DNA of 8,751 nucleotides, taken from Deltaproteobacteria bacterium. Lineage in GTDB: Bacteria > Desulfobacterota > Syntrophia > Syntrophales > UBA5619. Under the pieces are notes generated by a model. It was not told the DNA's origin. It saw only the letters and a program-made list of their open reading frames with translations, and made no database searches. The DNA lies in NCBI GenBank assembly GCA_023487865.1, contig JAMDBG010000078.1:1-8751 (forward strand), read 5' to 3'. Shown piece by piece: positions 5,090-8,751 of the stretch. The translations under genes and the position numbers were made by a program. Numbering within the stretch: position 1 is the stretch's first letter; each line of letters begins with the position of its first letter.

Positions 5090-6355
5090 ATGCTGCAGGA
5101 CATTCTTTTGATAGCGGAAGAAACTGCCTTGAAGAAGGAGGTGCGGGCGTTCGTCAAGCAGGAGGTGTCGTCCGACCTGATTCGGCGGATGGACCGGGAC
5201 GAGATCACCTACCCCCGGGAGTTCGTCAAGGCCCTGGGAGACGCCAACCTCCTCGGCCTGCGCTTCCCCAAAGAATACGGCGGCCGCGGCCTGACCTGGA
5301 GCGCCGAAATCGCCGCCCTCGAGGAGGTGGGGGTCCTGGGCACGGCCCTCGGTTGCGCCTTCTCCATGCCCTCGATCGTCGGTCAGGCCCTCCACTCCTT
5401 CGGGACAAAAGCCCAGAAGGAAAAATTCCTCAAGCCGCTCCTGAAGGGGGAGCTGATCTCCGCTGAAGCCCTTACCGAACCCCGGGGCGGCTCCGATTTC
5501 TTCGGCGCCACGACCCGGGCGGAACTCAAGGGCGATCATTTTGTCGTCCGGGGCCAGAAGCGTTTCGTCGTTGCCGCCGACGGGGCGGACTTCTTCATCG
5601 TCTATTGCAACACGGATCCCGCCGGGCAGCCCCATGAGAGGATCAGCCTGATCCTCATCGAGAAGGACCGTCCGGGCGTCGAGGTCAAGTACCTCTACAA
5701 GCTCCTCGGGACGCGGGGCGGCGGGACGGGGCGGTTGCTTTTCAAGGATGTGAAAGTCCCGGCGGAGAACCTCATTGGCGGCCTCAACCAGGGGGCGCTG
5801 ATCTTCGACACGATGATGGTCCCGGAACGCCTCACCTCGGCCGGCGGCTCGCTCGGGATGGCCCGCGCCGCGCTCGAGGTCGCCGCCCGCTATTCCGACC
5901 GGCGGAAGGCCTTTGGCCAGAAGATCCGGAACTTCCAGGGGGTGAGTTTCAAAATCGCCGATGCGATCACCGCCCTGGACGCAGCCCGGGCGCTCACCAT
6001 CGCCGCGGGGAAGACTGTCGACGCGGGACTCCCCACCGCCCGCCGGCTGGTGAGCGAGGCAAAAAAATTCGCCACGGACACCGCCTGGACGGTCTGCAAC
6101 CTCGCCATGCAGGTTGTCGGCGGAATCGGTTACACGAACGTCTTTCCGATCGAGAAGATGATTCGCGACACCCGCCTCATCCAGATCTGGACAGGAACGA
6201 ACGACGTCATGAACCTCCTCGTCCAGCACGAGTACTACCGCGAACTGATCAAGGATCCGAATCCGGGCCGGATGATCGAGGCGGATGCCGAGGAGGCCGC
6301 CCAGAACGACGAGAAGGTCTACGAGGACGACGAGATGTGGACCAAGGGGTGGTAG
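5090..6355 (+). CDS. acyl-CoA dehydrogenase family protein with displaced catalytic base
   Basis: A 421-residue FAD enzyme of the acyl-CoA dehydrogenase fold that should introduce a double bond into an acyl-CoA and pass electrons to ETF in the cytoplasm. Visible family elements are the N-terminal helical domain with EYGGRGL (62-68), the FAD/substrate segment ALTEPRGGSD (127-136), the middle beta domain to KVPAENLIGG, the arginine-rich RRKAFGQKI (271-279), and the C-terminal VVGGIGYTN. The usual catalytic Glu of the YEGT motif is missing: the site reads IWTGTND, with Thr368. Glu246 in VPERLTSA sits where isovaleryl-CoA and long-chain acyl-CoA dehydrogenases keep their base, so the enzyme is probably active with a relocated Glu. 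A C-terminal tail of about 35 residues rich in Asp and Glu extends beyond the usual end. The substrate is unknown; branched, long-chain or cyclic acyl-CoAs are possible. It follows rpe by 67 bp and converges on the next gene. Confidence 0.9.
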   Translation: MLQDILLIAEETALKKEVRAFVKQEVSSDLIRRMDRDEITYPREFVKALGDANLLGLRFPKEYGGRGLTWSAEIAALEEVGVLGTALGCAFSMPSIVGQALHSFGTKAQKEKFLKPLLKGELISAEALTEPRGGSDFFGATTRAELKGDHFVVRGQKRFVVAADGADFFIVYCNTDPAGQPHERISLILIEKDRPGVEVKYLYKLLGTRGGGTGRLLFKDVKVPAENLIGGLNQGALIFDTMMVPERLTSAGGSLGMARAALEVAARYSDRRKAFGQKIRNFQGVSFKIADAITALDAARALTIAAGKTVDAGLPTARRLVSEAKKFATDTAWTVCNLAMQVVGGIGYTNVFPIEKMIRDTRLIQIWTGTNDVMNLLVQHEYYRELIKDPNPGRMIEADAEEAAQNDEKVYEDDEMWTKGW

Positions 6356-6362
6356 CTCCCCC

Positions 6363-6392
6363 CCGTCATCTCGCCTGCCGTCATCTCGCCTG
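6363..6392. repeat. perfect 15-bp tandem duplication at the convergent gene ends
   Basis: CCGTCATCTCGCCTG is present at 6363-6377 and immediately again at 6378-6392. The second copy contains the last three codons and the TGA of the minus-strand acyl-CoA dehydrogenase; the first lies in the 25-bp gap to the plus-strand gene. Each copy therefore carries Gln-Ala-Arg-stop in that frame. It looks like a recent slippage duplication. Confidence 0.8.
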
Positions 6393-7523
6393 AAGGAACC
6401 GCCCGATGGTCATGATCTCCGCTTCCTTCGTCCCCTCATAGAGATCGAGGATCTTGGCGTCGCGGTACCACTTCTGGACCGGATACTCCTCAATGTACCC
6501 GTACCCCCCGTGGAGCTCCACCGCGTAGTTGGCGCAGAAGACGGCGGTCTGTCCGCCGAAGAACTTCGCCATCGCCGCGAGCGTGTAGTCGGGGCGCCCT
6601 GCATCGATCAGCCAGGCCGCCTTGAAAACCAGACCCCGGAGGGCCTCGATCCGGATCGCCATCTCGGTCAGCTTCATCTGGGTGAGCTGGTACGATCCGA
6701 GCGGCGCCCCGAAGGCGGTCCTCTCCTTGACGTACCTGACGCTCGTATCGAGACAGGCCTCCGACAGGCCGAGGGCCTGGGCGGCGACCATGACGCGGGT
6801 GGTGTCGAAGAAGTGCATCAGCTCGCGGAATCCCTGCCCCTCCTTCCCGACGAGGTTCTCTGAAGGAACCCGGACATCCTCGAAGGCGATCTCCGCCGTG
6901 TCGCTTGCCCGGATCCCCAGTTTCCCGTGGATCTTGCTGCGGGTGATCCCCTTGGCCGCCGCCGGGACGATGATCAGGCTGAAGCTGTTGTGCTTCTTTT
7001 CCTCGGGATTCGTGATGCACTGCGTCACCATGAAGTCGCAGACCGTCCCGTTGGTGATGAACATCTTGCTGCCGTTGATCACATAGTCGCTCCCGTCCTT
7101 GACGGCCCGCGTCTTGTAGCCGGCGACATCGGTCCCGGCGTTGGGCTCCGTGAATGCCCCGGCGCTCACCTGCTCCCCGGCGCAGACGGGCGGCAGCCAG
7201 GTTTTTTTCTGCTCTTCGGAGCCGTACTGGAGGATCGCCTCGCAGCCGAAGCTCGCCGCCGTGACATTGAGACCGATTCCCATGTCCACCTTGGAGAGCT
7301 CCTCGGTGATGATGGCGTTCCCGAGACAGCCGGCCCCGGCGCCGCCGTACTCCTCCGGAATCCAGGCGCCGACCAGACCCTGGGCTGCGGCCTTCTTGCG
7401 GATCTCCGCCGTGTATTTCTCCCCCTCGTCGCACTCCTGCGACACGGCGGTGAAATTGGCCCTGGCGAAGCGGTACGCCATATCCTGCAGCATCTTCTGT
7501 TCTTCGGTCAGTTCAAAATCCAT
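6381..7523 (-). CDS. acyl-CoA dehydrogenase, canonical catalytic Glu
   Basis: A 380-residue enzyme of normal family length, catalysing FAD-dependent alpha,beta-dehydrogenation of an acyl-CoA with ETF as electron acceptor. It has the N-terminal helical domain (FELTEEQKMLQD), the FAD-binding AGAFTEPNAGTD (121-132), ING-SKMFITNG (149-159), the middle beta domain ending VPSENLVGKEGQGF (219-232), and the C-terminal helical domain with ERTAFGAPLGSYQ and ELHGGYGYIEEYPVQ. The catalytic base Glu363 is in place in LYEGTKEAE. The ATG at 7521-7523 has a GGGAGG site about nine bases upstream. It lies 41 bp downstream of the acyl-CoA ligase on the same strand, so the two probably form an operon that activates and then oxidises the same acid. 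Chain length cannot be read from the sequence; short-chain fatty or alicyclic acyl-CoAs are both plausible. Confidence 0.92.
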   Translation of the reverse strand: MDFELTEEQKMLQDMAYRFARANFTAVSQECDEGEKYTAEIRKKAAAQGLVGAWIPEEYGGAGAGCLGNAIITEELSKVDMGIGLNVTAASFGCEAILQYGSEEQKKTWLPPVCAGEQVSAGAFTEPNAGTDVAGYKTRAVKDGSDYVINGSKMFITNGTVCDFMVTQCITNPEEKKHNSFSLIIVPAAAKGITRSKIHGKLGIRASDTAEIAFEDVRVPSENLVGKEGQGFRELMHFFDTTRVMVAAQALGLSEACLDTSVRYVKERTAFGAPLGSYQLTQMKLTEMAIRIEALRGLVFKAAWLIDAGRPDYTLAAMAKFFGGQTAVFCANYAVELHGGYGYIEEYPVQKWYRDAKILDLYEGTKEAEIMTIGRFLQAR

Positions 7524-7564
7524 CGTCCTTTTCCTCCCTTCCCATGATGGTCGCTATGAAAAAG

Positions 7565-8751
7565 TCAACGGAACTGCTTCCGCAGTTCGATCTTGTTGAT
7601 CTTCCCGACGGAGGTCTTGGGGATCCCGTCCACGAAGAGAATTTTGTCCGGTACGGCGTACCGGGGAAGCTTTCCCTCCGCGGCGCACTTCGTCATAAAA
7701 AGATGGATCTCCTCCTCCTTCACCCGTCCCCGGAACGCCGGCTTCAGGACGATGATCAGCAGGGGGCGCTCGCCCCATTTGCCGTCGGGGACACCGATAG
7801 CCGCCGCCTCGGAGACGGCCGGGTGCTGGCTGATCAGATTCTCCAGATCGAGGGAAGAGACCCACTCGCCGCCGGTCTTGATCACATCCTTGATCCGGTC
7901 GGTGATCTGGATGTACCCCTCCGGATCGATGTAAGCGACATCGCCCGTATGGAGCCACCCGTCCCGCCAGAGCTCCTCGGATCTCTCCGGATCCTTGTAA
8001 TAGCTCTCCGTAAGCCATGGCGCCCGGATGACCAGCTCGCCCGTCGCGGCGCCGTCATGGGGCAGATATTTCCCCTCCGCATCGACAATCCGCGCATAGA
8101 CGAGCGGCACGGGAAGGCCCGTCATGATGAGGCGGTCGATCTGCTCCTCCTTCTCCCAGGCGAGCATCGGGGGTTTGAGATTCGCCACCGCGATGACCGG
8201 GCAGGTCTCCGACATCCCGTAGCCGGCGTAGATCTCGATCCCGCGGCTCATCGCCTCCCGGGCCAGCCCCTTGGGGAGGCGCGCCCCGCCGACGACCACC
8301 CGCCACCGGGAAAGATCCGTGGTCCCGGCGGCCGGACTCGACAGGAGCATGTGAACGATCGTCGGGACGCAATGGGAAAAGGTCACCTGCTCTGTCTCGA
8401 TCAGTCTGAGCAGCATCGGCGGCTCGTATCTTCCGGGATAGACCTGCTTGACGCCCAGCATCGTCGCCACATAGGGAAATCCCCAGGCATGGACGTGAAA
8501 CATCGGGGTGAGAGGCATGTAGACGTCGTTGGACCGGAACCGGCCGACGGACTCATAGACGCTGGCGCCGGTCATCTGGGCCTGGGCATGCAGGACGAGC
8601 TGGCGGTGGGAAAAATGGACGCCTTTGGGAAGGCCGGTCGTCCCCGTCGTATAGAAAAGCGTGGCCCTCGTGTTCTCGTCGAGATCGGGAAAGTCGCAGC
8701 AGCCGGAAACCCCCCGGAGGAGTTCTTCGTACTCAGCGGCGATGGGGAGCC
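7565..8751 (-). CDS. fatty-acid-CoA ligase (AMP-forming), C-terminal part
   Basis: An adenylate-forming acyl-CoA synthetase whose reading frame stays open to the right edge; 394 residues are present and perhaps 150 N-terminal ones are missing. Numbering from the edge, the ATP/AMP signature FYTTGTTGLPKG is at 32-43. The substrate-side segment PMFHVHAWGFPY follows at 82-93, GYGMSET at 176-182 and HTGD with ribose-binding Asp270. The hinge is in DRIKD near 284-288, and the C-terminal catalytic lysine is Lys383 in TSVGK. An internal Met at 8573-8575 could mimic a start but cuts the protein after its ATP motif, so it is not the start. The PMFHVHAWG pattern is like medium- and long-chain fatty-acid ligases (FadD/AlkK type). 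It precedes the minus-strand acyl-CoA dehydrogenase by 41 bp, fitting acid activation before beta-oxidation. The exact acid is unknown. Confidence 0.93.
   Translation of the reverse strand, partial: LPIAAEYEELLRGVSGCCDFPDLDENTRATLFYTTGTTGLPKGVHFSHRQLVLHAQAQMTGASVYESVGRFRSNDVYMPLTPMFHVHAWGFPYVATMLGVKQVYPGRYEPPMLLRLIETEQVTFSHCVPTIVHMLLSSPAAGTTDLSRWRVVVGGARLPKGLAREAMSRGIEIYAGYGMSETCPVIAVANLKPPMLAWEKEEQIDRLIMTGLPVPLVYARIVDAEGKYLPHDGAATGELVIRAPWLTESYYKDPERSEELWRDGWLHTGDVAYIDPEGYIQITDRIKDVIKTGGEWVSSLDLENLISQHPAVSEAAAIGVPDGKWGERPLLIIVLKPAFRGRVKEEEIHLFMTKCAAEGKLPRYAVPDKILFVDGIPKTSVGKINKIELRKQFR

Noticed and set aside
6346..6361. GGGG/CCCC hairpin at the end of the plus-strand acyl-CoA dehydrogenase as a terminator
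   Set aside because: Four-base G/C arms with an 8-base loop and no T-run on either strand; could form by chance in this GC-rich stretch.
1..8751. CRISPR array, insertion sequence, tRNA or rRNA gene
   Set aside because: No regularly spaced repeats, transposase motifs, terminal inverted repeats, tRNA-like folds or rRNA sequence were seen on reading both strands.

Overview
The window looks like a chromosome segment from an anaerobic, hydrogen-metabolising, fatty-acid-oxidising bacterium. A syntrophic deltaproteobacterium (Desulfobacterota, Syntrophus/Smithella-like) fits best. This is inferred from gene content: an HndABCD-type NADH-linked [FeFe]-hydrogenase operon, a near-consensus sigma-54 promoter, and beta-oxidation genes. 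No rRNA or marker gene fixes the taxonomy.

Left block (about 1-3627, all minus strand, read right to left). This is one tightly packed operon of seven visible genes. It opens with a probable regulatory module: a small DRTGG-like protein, an RsbW-type HATPase, a [FeFe]-hydrogenase-like protein with altered proton-transfer residues and an extra C-terminal Fe-S domain (probably a sensory, group D-like HydS), and a second DRTGG-domain protein. It continues with structural hydrogenase genes: HndA (NuoE-like), HndB (thioredoxin-like [2Fe-2S] protein) and the first 44 codons of HndC (NuoF-like), which runs off the left edge. A catalytic HndD would be expected beyond the edge. Overlaps and short gaps argue for co-transcription.

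Middle (3628-4350). A 723-bp divergent intergenic region with no convincing gene. It holds a sigma-54 (-24/-12) promoter facing the hydrogenase operon, a hairpin or dyad in that operon's 5' leader, a cluster of small dyads, and a sigma-70-like promoter facing rightward.

Right block (4351-8751). rpe (ribulose-phosphate 3-epimerase) and an acyl-CoA dehydrogenase with a displaced catalytic base lie on the plus strand. They converge on a minus-strand pair: a second, canonical acyl-CoA dehydrogenase and an AMP-forming fatty-acid-CoA ligase that runs off the right edge.

How they may fit together (inference). The ligase activates an acid, the dehydrogenases carry out acyl-CoA oxidation, and the Hnd hydrogenase disposes of NADH and reduced-ferredoxin electrons as H2. 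The most interesting part is the putative H2- or redox-sensing module at the head of the hydrogenase operon, behind a sigma-54 promoter.
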